Origin: Curtobacterium sp. MCBA15_008
GTDB lineage: Bacteria > Actinomycetota > Actinomycetes > Actinomycetales > Microbacteriaceae
Reading direction: 5' to 3'
Assembly (NCBI RefSeq): GCF_001865065.1
Contig: NZ_MJGN01000045.1
Coordinates: 168,761-232,760 of the forward strand
DNA length: 64,000 nt
Every line of letters begins with the position of its first letter. The stretch's first letter is position 1. The position numbers and the translations under genes were made by a program. Of this stretch, positions 42,686-51,632 are shown piece after piece. The notes under the pieces are model-generated. The model saw nothing but the letters and a program-made list of their open reading frames with translations. It did not search any database and was not told where the DNA came from.

Positions 42686-44527
42686 TCAGGCCACGCGCTC
42701 CCGCACCGGCTGCCGTCGCGCGAACGCGCGGACCAGGGCGAAGAAGCCGTACCGCCCGCCGGGCTCGGCGACGATCAGGTGCGCGTCGAGCAGGTCCTCG
42801 ACCACCGCACGCGTCGACCTCGTGTCACGGCGGAGCGCACGTGCCGCCTCCTCCACGGAGAACGGTCCCTCCGGCAGGTGCGACAGCCGGTGGAAGGCAT
42901 CGCGCTGGTCCTCGCGCAGCCCGGCGGACGCGCGTCGGAACGGCGCGTCGACGATCCGGCAGTCGGCGTGCATCACGACCGGCTGGTCGAGGTCGTCGTA
43001 GAGCTGCTGCTCGATCTCCGCGACGGTCCAGGTCGGCCGGTCCGCCAGGCGGGCAGCCGCGACACGGACGGCGAGGGGCTGGTGGGAGCAGGCGGCCGCG
43101 AGCCTGGCCGTCGGCCCCGGCTCGGCCGCGAGCCGCTCGTGACCGACCAGTCGACCCATCAGGTCGATCGACTCCTCCGGCGCGAGGGGGAGCAGGGTCG
43201 TCCACCGCGTACCCGGAAGGTCGAGGAACCGTCGGACCGATGTCACGAGGGTCAGCGAGCCCGGTCCGGACGGCAGCAGCGGACGCACCTGGGCGCTGCT
43301 CGCCGCGTCGTCGAGGACGAGCAGCACCCGACGGTCGGCGACCAGGGACCGCCACGCCGTGGAGCGTTCCTCCAGACCGTCGGGGATCGTCGACCGTGGG
43401 ACGCCGGCGGTCCGGAGCAGCGACAGCAGGGCGTCCGAGGCGGTCAGCGGGTCGCCGCCGGCGGCGCGGAGGTCGACGAAGAACTGCCCGTCGGGGAAGG
43501 CCGTGCGCACCCGGTGGGCCGCGTGCACCGCGAACGCCGTCTTGCCCATGCCGCCGAGTCCGGTGATCCCGAGGACGCCGCCGGACGAATCCTGGGCGAC
43601 GACGCGTCGGACGCGCTGGAGTTCGTCGGCACGGCCGACGAAGTCGGCGAGGTCCGGGGGCAGCTGGGCGGGCGCCGCGGCGGTGGGCGGTCGGACCGGC
43701 GGGCCGGGAGGCGCGGTGACGGACGCGGGGGGCGCCTCCAGTCCGACGGCCGGTTCCGTGACGTCGTCCTGCAGCAACCGTTGGTGCACCTGCCGCAGCG
43801 CGCTGCCGGGGGAGACGCCGAGCTGGTCGGCGAGCCGGTGCCGGAAGTCGTCGTACGCGCCGAGGGCCTCGTTGCGGAGGCCGAGCGCGAGGAGCGTCTC
43901 GAGCAGGAGCGCGGCGACGCGCTCGTCGAGCGGACGGTCCTCGGCCACACGTCGGAGCTCCGGCAGGGCTTCCTCGTACCGACCGAGCCGGACCTCGAGC
44001 GTCGCGCGCCCGAGGGCGACCTCGTCGTGGAGCTCGCCGAGCCGGAAGCGCTGGGCGTCGGCCCACGAGCCGGGCAGCCCTCCGAGTGCGGTCCCGGTCC
44101 AGCGGGCGGTCGCGGCCGCGAGCTCGTCGGCGGCTCCGGTGACGTCACCGACACGGACCAGTTCGCGGGCGCGACGCCGGGCCGTCTCGACGACCGCGAC
44201 GTCGAGTTCGGCAGAGCCGCGGTCGAGGTGGTAGGCCCCGCCGTCCGTCCCGATCACCAGCCCGTCGGCCTCCGCGTGGGGTGCGAGGACCCGTCGCAGG
44301 CGGTACACGTACGTGCGCAGGACGCCGGCGGCGCTCCGGGGCGGGGTGTCGCCCCAGATCCGGTCCACGACCGTGTCGACGTCCACCGGGCGTCCGTCGG
44401 CGAGCAGCAGCATCGCCAGCACGGCTCGCTGCTGCGGCGACCCGATGTCGAGGTCGACACCGTGCGCGGCGGCGGTGACCGGCCCGAGGACGGCGAACCG
44501 GACGGTGGGGAGCGCGGATGGGCGCAT
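42686..44527 (-). CDS. SARP/AfsR-family transcriptional regulator
   Basis: This regulator of 613 residues starts at ATG 44527 after AGGAAG. An OmpR-like winged helix (PQQRAVLAMLLLADGRPVDVDTVVDRIWG, residues about 30-60) is followed by a bacterial transcriptional activation domain (about 105-245, LDERVAALLLETLLALGLRNEALGAYDDFRHRLADQLGVSPG). An NB-ARC ATPase follows with Walker A GLGGMGKTAFA (about 310-320) and VLLVLDDAAS. It ends soon after the winged helix of the ATPase and lacks the long TPR tail of AfsR. SARP proteins usually activate natural-product or stress genes. The gene cluster starting at 45.4 kb is a possible target. Confidence 0.92.
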   Translation of the reverse strand: MRPSALPTVRFAVLGPVTAAAHGVDLDIGSPQQRAVLAMLLLADGRPVDVDTVVDRIWGDTPPRSAAGVLRTYVYRLRRVLAPHAEADGLVIGTDGGAYHLDRGSAELDVAVVETARRRARELVRVGDVTGAADELAAATARWTGTALGGLPGSWADAQRFRLGELHDEVALGRATLEVRLGRYEEALPELRRVAEDRPLDERVAALLLETLLALGLRNEALGAYDDFRHRLADQLGVSPGSALRQVHQRLLQDDVTEPAVGLEAPPASVTAPPGPPVRPPTAAAPAQLPPDLADFVGRADELQRVRRVVAQDSSGGVLGITGLGGMGKTAFAVHAAHRVRTAFPDGQFFVDLRAAGGDPLTASDALLSLLRTAGVPRSTIPDGLEERSTAWRSLVADRRVLLVLDDAASSAQVRPLLPSGPGSLTLVTSVRRFLDLPGTRWTTLLPLAPEESIDLMGRLVGHERLAAEPGPTARLAAACSHQPLAVRVAAARLADRPTWTVAEIEQQLYDDLDQPVVMHADCRIVDAPFRRASAGLREDQRDAFHRLSHLPEGPFSVEEAARALRRDTRSTRAVVEDLLDAHLIVAEPGGRYGFFALVRAFARRQPVRERVA

Positions 44528-44580
44528 GGGCGTGCTTCCTGTGCAGATCGGTCCCGGTGCCCGGGACACGAGCGCCCGCG

Positions 44581-45294
44581 TCAGAACGACGCGAGTGCGG
44601 TGGTGGTGAGCTGGTGGATGCTCGTCGAGGCGCAGGCCTCGAACAGCGAGCCGGAGGCGGCGACGAAGAGCGACTGCCGCGATCCCGGCGGGATGACCCG
44701 GAACCCGTCGGTCGTGCGCGGCTCGCAGGTCGCGGCGTCCCAGTCGCCCGACTGCTCGACGGTCACGATCGCCTGGACCTCGTGGCCCGGTCGGAGCGTC
44801 AGGGTCGGGTGCGGCGCGGACCGGTCGAGCGTGGCCGGGTTGCCGATCTGCGCGCCGTCGCCCCCGCCCACGAAGGACACGCCGGGCCAGCCCTGCAGGG
44901 TGCAGGACCGGGTGCCGGAGTCGCGGAGGACGATCGCGACCCGTTCGGCTCCCGCGCCGCCACCCCCGCCGCCGTCCGCGATCGAACCCGACAGCTCGGC
45001 GACGGTGCACCGGGCGCCGTCGGCGTCTCCCGCCCCGGCAGTCGACCCGCCGGACGCGGTGGTGGAGCCACTCGGTGCGGCGCTCGCGGGCGCGGTCCCC
45101 GGCGTGGAGGGGGTCGTGCCCTGACCGGACGTGGGCGTCGCGGTCGGGGCGGAGGTCGTCGCACCGGTGCTCGCAGCCTCCGGGGTCGGAGCGCTCGAGG
45201 CGCCGTTCCCGGTGGCGGCGCACCCGGTCAGCAGTACCGCGAGCGTCACGATCGCGATGGTCGGCGTGAGGAGCCGTGCACGGGGAGTCGTCAT
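44581..45294 (-). CDS. DUF4232-type lipoprotein
   Basis: This 237-residue lipoprotein starts at ATG 45294: basic start, hydrophobic core and lipobox LLTGC (Cys25). A low-complexity Thr/Ser/Pro/Gly linker (residues about 30-85) leads to DUF4232-like sequence with CTVAELSGSIADGGGGG, SGTRSCTLQGWPGVSFVG, LTLRPGHEVQAIVTV, a central CEPRTTDGF and terminal ACAST. It is related to the lipoprotein at 33337. Unknown role at the outer membrane face. It lies just upstream of the SARP gene on the same strand and 174 bases from the divergent MenA-like gene. Confidence 0.8.
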   Translation of the reverse strand: MTTPRARLLTPTIAIVTLAVLLTGCAATGNGASSAPTPEAASTGATTSAPTATPTSGQGTTPSTPGTAPASAAPSGSTTASGGSTAGAGDADGARCTVAELSGSIADGGGGGGAGAERVAIVLRDSGTRSCTLQGWPGVSFVGGGDGAQIGNPATLDRSAPHPTLTLRPGHEVQAIVTVEQSGDWDAATCEPRTTDGFRVIPPGSRQSLFVAASGSLFEACASTSIHQLTTTALASF

Positions 45295-45468
45295 CGTCTC
45301 AGCGTGCGACCCCTCGGGGGTCCGGGCCACGGCTGTCAGGATGACCCGCATCACCCTGGAGGATGAATGTTCCGGGTCGGTACCACCGGACCGGACGAGG
45401 TCGGTGGTTGTACGGATGCCGGCGCGCCCGGTCGCGACGACCCTTGCCCCATGCCGGAACCCGAAGTC

Positions 45469-46386
45469 ATGGCCGCTCGCCCCACGACCCGCCAGTGGAT
45501 CAGTGGTGCCCGACCGCGCACGCTGCCGCTGAGCGTCGTCTCGGTGCTGCTCGGGACGGGCGTCGCCGTCGCCGGCACGGACGGCGGCGCGGTGGCGTGG
45601 GCCGGCCACGGTCGGCACGTCGGCATCGCCGTGCTCTGCCTCGTCGTCGCCCTCTGCCTGCAGATCGGTGTCAACTACAGCAACGACTACTCGGACGGTG
45701 TGCGCGGGACGGACCGCTTCCGCCGTGGTCCGGCGCGGCTGACCGGCGCCGGCACCGCGACGCCGCGGGCGGTCCTCCGCGTCGGCCTGACGTTCTTCGG
45801 GATCGCGGCGGTGGCCGGACTGGTCATCGTGCTGCTCACCGGACTCTGGTGGATGCTCGTCGTCGGGGCGGTGACGATCGTCGCCGCCTGGTACTACACG
45901 GGCGGCAAGCGGCCGTACGGGTACCGGGCGCTCGGCGAGGTCTCGGTGTTCGTGTTCTTCGGGCTCGTCGCCGTCCTCGGCACCCAGGTCGCGCAACTCG
46001 GGCACGTCACCGGGCAGGGCTGGGCAGCGGGCACCGCCGCGGGGCTGTTCGCCTGCGGGGTCCTCATGGTCAACAACATCCGTGACCTGGAGGTCGACCG
46101 GCTCGCCGACAAGCGCACCCTCGCGGTCGTCGTCGGCGAGCGGGGCGCGCGCTCGCTGTACGCGTTCTTCATGCTGGCGCCCTTCCTCGTCCTGCTGGTC
46201 TTCGTCGTCGCCGCTCCGCTGACCCTCGTCGCGGCCGCGGCGCTCGCCCTGGCCCTCCCGGCAGTGGCCATCGGCTCCCGGCCGGCGGAGGCGCCCCGGC
46301 TCATCGCGGCGCTCCAGCTGTCGTCGTTCGCCTCGTTGGCGTTCGGCGTGCTCCTCACGGTGGCGCTGGTCACCAGCGCCGCCTGA
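45469..46386 (+). CDS. menA: MenA-like UbiA-family prenyltransferase
   Basis: This integral membrane protein of about 305 residues has eight or nine helices. It resembles 1,4-dihydroxy-2-naphthoate octaprenyltransferase: WISGARPRTLPLS at the start, the first Asp-rich motif NYSNDYSDGVRGTD (about residues 70-83) and the second motif NNIRDLEVDRLADKRTLAV (about 205-223), which bind prenyl diphosphate through magnesium. In menaquinone synthesis MenA joins the naphthoate ring to the prenyl tail. No other men gene is visible in the window, so a housekeeping MenA set apart or a relative for another quinone/aromatic product are both possible. ATG 45451 is an alternative start. Confidence 0.82.
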   Translation: MAARPTTRQWISGARPRTLPLSVVSVLLGTGVAVAGTDGGAVAWAGHGRHVGIAVLCLVVALCLQIGVNYSNDYSDGVRGTDRFRRGPARLTGAGTATPRAVLRVGLTFFGIAAVAGLVIVLLTGLWWMLVVGAVTIVAAWYYTGGKRPYGYRALGEVSVFVFFGLVAVLGTQVAQLGHVTGQGWAAGTAAGLFACGVLMVNNIRDLEVDRLADKRTLAVVVGERGARSLYAFFMLAPFLVLLVFVVAAPLTLVAAAALALALPAVAIGSRPAEAPRLIAALQLSSFASLAFGVLLTVALVTSAA

Positions 46387-46431
46387 GCGACGCCCCCACT
46401 CTCGTAGTCCCACTCCAGACGGAGGTCCACC

Positions 46432-47589
46432 ATGCGCATCGTCTTCACCGCCAACCCGCTCCCGGGGCACATCGTGCCGATGGTCCCGCTGATGCGTGCC
46501 GCCCTCGCTGCCGGCCACCGGGTCGCCCTCGTCACCGGTGCCGACGCGGCGGACTTCGTGCACGCGCAGGGCAGCCCCGACATCGAGGTCCTGCCCGCCG
46601 GCCCGCCCACCCTCGTCGCGATGGCCGACATGCAGCGGGAGACCGGCACGAGCCCGGCGACCGCGCCGCGGCCCGACACCGTCGCCGAGTACTTCGCCGT
46701 CCGGCGGGTCGCAGCGGCTGTGGACGACGCTGTCGAGGCCGCACGGGCCTGGCACCCGGACGTCGTCATCAGCGAGAGCCTCGACCACGTCGGGCCGTAC
46801 GTCGCCGCGGCGCTCGACGTGCCGTTCCTCCGGCACGGCTTCGGCCCGGAGCGCCCGGAGCCCGTCCTGGCCGCGATGGCCGCGGCGTCCGCGCGTTCCG
46901 CCGCGGCGCGCGGTGTCGAGCTGCCGCCGGTGGCGGCGTGGATCGACGTCTACCCGGCGTTCCTCGAGGCTGCCGGGACGGTCCGCGAGGGTCGTCGCAT
47001 CGCCCTGCGCCCGTCGGCGCACGGAGCGGTCGGGGCGTCGGACGCCCCGGTGTCCGCAGCGCCTCGGACCCGTCCGCGGGTGCTCGTGACGATGGGCACC
47101 GTGTTCACCGACCAGGCGCTCCTGGACCGCACGGTCGCCTCGTCGGAGCGGGAGGGACTCGCGGTCGACCTCGTGACGACCGCCGTCAACGGCGTGCAGG
47201 CCCGTGCGGGTTCGCCCGACTCCGCCGTGCGGGTCGTCAACGTGCCGTTCCGTCCGCTCGCCGAGCTGCTCGCCGACGTCGACGCGGTCGTCACCGTCGG
47301 CGGCGCCGGCACCGTCCTCGGGGCGCTCGTCGCCGGGGTCCCGCTCGTGGTGATGCCGCTGGGTGCCGACCACTCCGTGAACGCCCTGCGAGCGACGGCA
47401 GCCGGTGCCGCCGTGACCGTCGACTCTCCGGAAGCCGTCGGTCCGGCGCTCCGCCGCGTCCTCGAGGACGAGGACCTGCGTCGGTCCGCCCGGGACGTCG
47501 CAGACCGGATCCGTGCGCTGCCGTCGGTGGAGTCGGCGCTCGCCGAGGTCGAGCAGGTCGTCGCGGCCGCGACCCGGGAGCGCGTGTGA
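46432..47589 (+). CDS. MGT-type glycosyltransferase (GT1)
   Basis: This 385-residue protein is a GT-B glycosyltransferase of the macrolide/EryCIII-like group. It has N-terminal MRIVFTANPLPGHIVPMVPLMRAALAAGHRV, a middle RVLVTMGTVF, and VDAVVTVGGAGTVLGALVAGVPLVVMPLGADHSVNALR with the donor-binding GGAGT-x8-GVP motif. It probably uses a nucleotide sugar to modify a small molecule; self-resistance glycosylation of antibiotics is one known use. A GGAGG site precedes ATG 46432. A GyrI-like gene begins inside its stop (GTGA). Confidence 0.9.
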   Translation: MRIVFTANPLPGHIVPMVPLMRAALAAGHRVALVTGADAADFVHAQGSPDIEVLPAGPPTLVAMADMQRETGTSPATAPRPDTVAEYFAVRRVAAAVDDAVEAARAWHPDVVISESLDHVGPYVAAALDVPFLRHGFGPERPEPVLAAMAAASARSAAARGVELPPVAAWIDVYPAFLEAAGTVREGRRIALRPSAHGAVGASDAPVSAAPRTRPRVLVTMGTVFTDQALLDRTVASSEREGLAVDLVTTAVNGVQARAGSPDSAVRVVNVPFRPLAELLADVDAVVTVGGAGTVLGALVAGVPLVVMPLGADHSVNALRATAAGAAVTVDSPEAVGPALRRVLEDEDLRRSARDVADRIRALPSVESALAEVEQVVAAATRERV

Positions 47590-48080
47590 CCGCCGACCAG
47601 CGGGTCGCGGACGGTCGTGCTCCCGCGTTGGTGCCGATGCCCGCGCTGACCCTCGCCGTGACCTCCGGCAGGAGCGCAGGGTTCCGTCCGGCCGCGACGC
47701 ACCGACGTGCCGACGAACTCCTCCGTGACCTCGTCTCCGAGCTCGCCGACCAGGGCGTCAGCAGCACGGGCTCTGCGTCGATGACGATCGTCGCCGCGGA
47801 CGACGCCGGCATCGGCATCGAGGTCGGAGTGGTCGTGCACGAGCCCGTGGTCCCGACCGAGACGATCCGGGTCGTCGAGCGTCCGAGCCACGAGGCCGTG
47901 ACCCTCCTGGTCCCGGGGGACCAGACCGACCGTGACTGGGGCCGGTTGCGGGTGTTCCTCGCCGAACTCGACGTCGTGGCGCACCGCCGGTCCTACGTCT
48001 CCTTCCACCACCCACCAAGCCCTGACCGGGCATCGCGCTTCACGCTGCTCGTGCAACCCGTGACGCCCCGCCACGACTGA
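47586..48080 (+). CDS. GyrI-like small-molecule-binding protein (tentative)
   Basis: This protein of 164 residues overlaps the glycosyltransferase gene (GTGA). The sequence has two similar halves of strand-helix-strand character, with VPTETIRVVERPSHEAVTLLVPG and a C-terminal RFTLLVQPV like the closing strand of GyrI/AraC-effector-binding domains, which bind hydrophobic small molecules. The match is weak and other ferredoxin-like folds are possible. Coupling to a glycosyltransferase suggests that the two handle the same compound. Confidence 0.5.
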   Translation: MTADQRVADGRAPALVPMPALTLAVTSGRSAGFRPAATHRRADELLRDLVSELADQGVSSTGSASMTIVAADDAGIGIEVGVVVHEPVVPTETIRVVERPSHEAVTLLVPGDQTDRDWGRLRVFLAELDVVAHRRSYVSFHHPPSPDRASRFTLLVQPVTPRHD

Positions 48081-48197
48081 CCCATCGGCACGCTGCCGAT
48101 CGGGCGTCGACGGTGCATCGACCCGACGTCGACGCCGCGCTGGTGTGCTCGATCCCGACCAGCCCCGTGCGGGGCGCGATCACTCTTGGAGGACCCC

Positions 48198-49628
48198 TTG
48201 TCCCAGACCATCCCCGACGACACCGAAGACACCGACGACACCGTCGACCACGGCGCGCGCGCCGCGTTCCGTGAGGCCGTGGAGACCCTCGACGCGACCC
48301 TCGACGGTGCCGCGCTCACCCCGGAGGACGCCGGCTACCCGGCTGCGTGCGCCGGCTACAACCTGGCCGGCGAGCGACACCCGGACGTCGTGGTGACCGC
48401 GCACAGCGCGAGCGACGTCGTCGAAGCGGTGTCCTTCGCCGCCGCGCACGGCCTGCCCGTCGCCGTCGTCGCGACCGGCCACCACGGCACACGCCCGCTC
48501 CGGGGCGGGCTGCTCGTCACGACGGCGGCGATGAACGAGGTGCACGTCGACGCTGCCGCTCGCCGAGCCGTGATCGCCGCCGGCGCACGCTGGAGCGACG
48601 TCGTGTCCCGCACCGCGGCGCACCGCCTCGCGCCCGTCCACGGCTCGTCCGGGCAGGTGGGAGTGGTCGGCTTCACGCTGGGCGGCGGGCTGAGCCCCGT
48701 GCTGGGGCGCAAGTACGGGTGGGGGTCCGACCACGTCGTCTCGCTCGACGTCGTGACGGCCTCGGGCGAGCTGGTGCGCGCGTCCGCCGAGGACGACGCG
48801 GACCTGTTCTGGGCCCTGCGCGGCGGACGGAGCAACCTCGGCATCGTCACGTCGATGGAGATCGAGCTGCTCCCGGTCGAGCGGTTCATCGGCGGCGGCC
48901 TCTTCTACGACGGCGGGCACGCCGCTGCGGTCCTGGCTGCCTTCGCGACGGCGACGGCGACCGCCCCGGACGACCTCACACTGTCGCTGGCCTTCCTCCG
49001 CCTGCCTCCGGTGCCCGGGATCCCCCCGCTGCTCGCCGGGCGCTTCGTGCTGCACCTGCGCGTGGCGCACCTCGGGGACGCCGCAGGCGCCGACGCGCTG
49101 CTCGCGCCGCTCCGTGCCGCCGCCCCGGTCGTCCTCGACACGATCGAGGAGACCCGGGTCGAGGACTTCGAACGGATCCACAACGACCCGGTCGACCCGG
49201 CCCCCTTCTCCGAGGAGACGGCGATGCTCGCCGACCTCGACCCGTCGGCGCAGCGCGCGCTGCTGGACGTCGTCGGACCGTCGACCGACACCGGTCTCCA
49301 CATCGTCGAGCTCCGGCACCTCGGCGGAGCCTTCGACGTCACCCGCCCCGGTGCCGGCGCGATCGTCGCACCGACCGCCTCCTACGTCCTCTGGGCCGTC
49401 TCGATCGGCATGCCCGAGTCCGACGCGGAGGGGATCGCGCAGGCGCGGGCGCTCGTCGAGGCCATGCGGCCGTCCAGCACCGGAACGCGGTACCTGAACT
49501 TCGCGCCCGACGACGGGCACCCCGAGCGGTCGTTCTCCGCGGCCGACTGGGAGCGGCTGCTGCGCGTGAAGGCCGCCGTCGACCCCCGGAACCTCTTCCG
49601 CACGCAGCAGCCGCTCATCGAGTCCTGA
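48198..49628 (+). CDS. BBE-type FAD-linked oxidoreductase
   Basis: This berberine-bridge-like flavoenzyme has about 476 residues. TTG 48198 is preferred because GGAGGA lies 5 bases upstream; TTG 48186 is possible. The FAD domain (PF01565 type) has HPDVVVTAHSASDVVEAVSFAAAHGLPVAVVATGHHGTRPL with His for covalent FAD and GFTLGGGLSPVLGRKYGWGSDHV. The BBE C-terminus reads RYLNFAPDDGH and LLRVKAAVDPRNLFRTQQPL. It has no signal peptide. Such enzymes oxidise alcohols, sugars or small aromatic compounds. The acidic Asp/Thr-rich N-terminus is unusual. A SnoaL-like gene follows 38 bases on. Confidence 0.88.
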   Translation: MSQTIPDDTEDTDDTVDHGARAAFREAVETLDATLDGAALTPEDAGYPAACAGYNLAGERHPDVVVTAHSASDVVEAVSFAAAHGLPVAVVATGHHGTRPLRGGLLVTTAAMNEVHVDAAARRAVIAAGARWSDVVSRTAAHRLAPVHGSSGQVGVVGFTLGGGLSPVLGRKYGWGSDHVVSLDVVTASGELVRASAEDDADLFWALRGGRSNLGIVTSMEIELLPVERFIGGGLFYDGGHAAAVLAAFATATATAPDDLTLSLAFLRLPPVPGIPPLLAGRFVLHLRVAHLGDAAGADALLAPLRAAAPVVLDTIEETRVEDFERIHNDPVDPAPFSEETAMLADLDPSAQRALLDVVGPSTDTGLHIVELRHLGGAFDVTRPGAGAIVAPTASYVLWAVSIGMPESDAEGIAQARALVEAMRPSSTGTRYLNFAPDDGHPERSFSAADWERLLRVKAAVDPRNLFRTQQPLIES

Positions 49629-49666
49629 CCATCCGACACCACCGACCTTCCCGAAGGAGCACCACC

Positions 49667-50161
49667 GTGACCACCACCGAGATCACCACCACCCTGCCGA
49701 TCGAGACCGAGTGGGAGCTCGGGCGGCTCCCACTGCTGTGGGCCCGCGCGCTCGACACCGCCGATGCCTCCGTGCTCGAGGACCTGCTCACCGAGGACGT
49801 CGTCGTCGACATGACGCCCGCCACGACGAAGATCGGGCTCGAGTTCCCGGTACTGCAGGGGCGCGAGACGGTGATCCCGACCATGATCGGGGCCGTCGGG
49901 CCTCTCGACACCATGCACGCCGTCAGCAACGTCTCCGCACGTGGGCTCGGCGACGGCTACCTGGTGGAGGCGTACGCACTCGCCCAGCACTACCTGCCGG
50001 GCGAGGGGTCCGACGTGCGCGCGACGCGGCACGCCCTGATGGGGAACACGTGGACCTTCCACGTCCGTGCCACCCCGGCCGGCCCCCGTGTCGCGCGGTT
50101 CACGATGGACTGCCGGTGGATGGAGGGCGACCCCACGGTCCTCCTCGCGGCGATCAGCTGA
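49667..50161 (+). CDS. SnoaL-like (NTF2-fold) protein
   Basis: This 164-residue protein starts at GTG 49667 after AAGGAG. LPLLWARALDTADASVLEDLLTEDVVVDMTP and GRETVIPTMIGAVGPLDTMHAVSNVSA show the cone-shaped NTF2/SnoaL fold, and a C-terminal FTMDCRWMEGDP closes the sheet. Members act as cyclases, isomerases, hydroxylase partners or binding proteins in natural-product pathways. It follows a BBE flavoenzyme, and the pair probably acts on the same substrate. Confidence 0.82.
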   Translation: MTTTEITTTLPIETEWELGRLPLLWARALDTADASVLEDLLTEDVVVDMTPATTKIGLEFPVLQGRETVIPTMIGAVGPLDTMHAVSNVSARGLGDGYLVEAYALAQHYLPGEGSDVRATRHALMGNTWTFHVRATPAGPRVARFTMDCRWMEGDPTVLLAAIS

Positions 50162-50208
50162 ACGCCAGCCAGCCGCACCGGCCCCGAGGGCAGACCAGAG
50201 GACGACCG

Positions 50209-50934
50209 TTGCGCCTGCCCTCGCTGTCGCGCCTCGTCGCGGCGATGTGGTCGCGGCGGGGGAGTGCGGCCTACCGCCGCCACCCGAGACCGGAGAGCAC
50301 GACCCCGGTCCGGGTCGCGGGCCCGCACCCGCTGCGCGTCCTGGTGTTCGGCACCGACGCGGCCAGCGGCTGGGGCGTCCTCCGGCAGGACCTCGCGCTG
50401 CCCGGACACCTCGCGCGGGCGCTGCGCGGCACGACGGGTCGCGGGGTGCACGTGACGCTGGTCGACTGCGGCGTGGCCCGGGTCGCGGACCTCGCGGCGG
50501 TGGCGAGCGTGCTGCCGACCGCTGCCCACGACGTCGCGGTGGTCATCGGCGGTGTGAGCGACGCCGTGCGCCTCGGCGACGTCGAGCGGTGGCGGACTGC
50601 GATGGCGGTCGTCCTCGACGCAGTCCTGACCCGGTCCGGAGCGCACGTGTTCCTCGTCGGGATCCCCAGGCCGAGCACGCTCCCCGCCTTCCGGCTGCCG
50701 GCAGGGGGCGCCGCCGACCGGGCTGCCGAATCGTTCGACCGTGCGTCCCGGGAGCTGTGCCGGTCGAGGCCGCGAGCGACCTTCGTCCCCGCGATCTCCC
50801 ACGCTGCACCGGTGTCCCGCGACGAGCGCCTGGTGTCCGCCGACAGCTACGCGGGGCTGGCGAGCCACCTCGCCGCGGCCGTCACGGCGCACGTCGACCG
50901 TCCCACTCGGCGTGCGGACCCCGGCTCGGCGTGA
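50209..50934 (+). CDS. SGNH-hydrolase-like protein with altered catalytic block
   Basis: This 241-residue protein starts at TTG 50209 with AGAGGA 7 bases before. The Rossmann-like SGNH layout is visible: PLRVLVFGTDAASGWGVL (block I), HVTLVDCGVARVADL, DVAVVIGGVSDAVRLG (block III, usually GxND), VFLVGIPRP and a C-terminal DSYAGLASHLAAAV (Asp and His of block V). Block I reads GTD where GDS is expected, so the nucleophilic Ser appears lost, and block III has VSD for xND. It may be inactive or bind ligand only. Confidence 0.65.
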   Translation: MRLPSLSRLVAAMWSRRGSAAYRRHPRPESTTPVRVAGPHPLRVLVFGTDAASGWGVLRQDLALPGHLARALRGTTGRGVHVTLVDCGVARVADLAAVASVLPTAAHDVAVVIGGVSDAVRLGDVERWRTAMAVVLDAVLTRSGAHVFLVGIPRPSTLPAFRLPAGGAADRAAESFDRASRELCRSRPRATFVPAISHAAPVSRDERLVSADSYAGLASHLAAAVTAHVDRPTRRADPGSA

Positions 50935-50940
50935 CCGGAC

Positions 50941-51519
50941 TCAGCGCGCCCGTGTGCGGGCGACGAGGCGGAGTGCGGACGTCCCGAGGGCGGCGAGCAG
51001 GACGGCGACGGCGCCCAGCTGACGAGCGAGCCCCCGCATCCGTGGTCCCCGTGATCCGTCCGACGCGATCGCCCGGATCGCCTGCCCGACCTCGGCCGCC
51101 GAGCGCACCACGACACCGGCGCCGACGGAGGCGAGTGCCCGGCCGACACCGTCCTGTGCGTCGCTGGCGGGGAACACCACAACGGGGACCCGGTGCTGTG
51201 CGGCGGCGAGGGCGGTGAGCGCGTCGCCGGACACGACGGCGACGTCCATGCCCTCGAGCAGCTCGGGGAGCGCCTCGTCCACCGCGTAGACCAGGTTCCG
51301 CGACGGCTCGGTCGACGGTGTCCCGGAGCCCTCGGCGAGCCGGACCACCGTGTTGGCCTGCGATGCCCCGATCGAGGCGAGCACGGCGTCGAGCGTCTCC
51401 GGATCGCGGTCGGGGAGCGCCACGAGGACGTTCCAGCGGTACTCCCAACCGTCGGTCAGCGGGTTCGTCCAGCGGTGCCGGCCCTCGCTCCCGCTCCGAC
51501 TCGCGCGTTGCTCGTGCAT
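50941..51519 (-). CDS. Unknown protein with C-terminal membrane anchor
   Basis: This protein of about 192 residues begins at ATG 51519; earlier starts at 51567 are possible. The main part (residues 35-160) alternates strands and helices (YRWNVLVALPDRDPETLDAVLASIG, MDVAVVSGDALTALAAAQHRVPVVVFPASDAQDG, ALASVGAGVVVRSAAEVGQAI), loosely like the donor half of GT-B enzymes. A hydrophobic segment near the C-terminus (LGAVAVLLAALGTSALRLV) may anchor it in the membrane. I do not recognise the family. It converges on the SGNH-like gene with 6 bases between. Confidence 0.6.
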   Translation of the reverse strand: MHEQRASRSGSEGRHRWTNPLTDGWEYRWNVLVALPDRDPETLDAVLASIGASQANTVVRLAEGSGTPSTEPSRNLVYAVDEALPELLEGMDVAVVSGDALTALAAAQHRVPVVVFPASDAQDGVGRALASVGAGVVVRSAAEVGQAIRAIASDGSRGPRMRGLARQLGAVAVLLAALGTSALRLVARTRAR

Positions 51520-51632
51520 CGCACCATGCTGCGGATCGGGGTCGACGGGGCGCGTCCGTGCAACCACTGAGTGGCCCGCGCACCCGGCCGGACCCGCGAC
51601 GACGGGGAGGTGCGCAGTCGTACGATCCCGTC

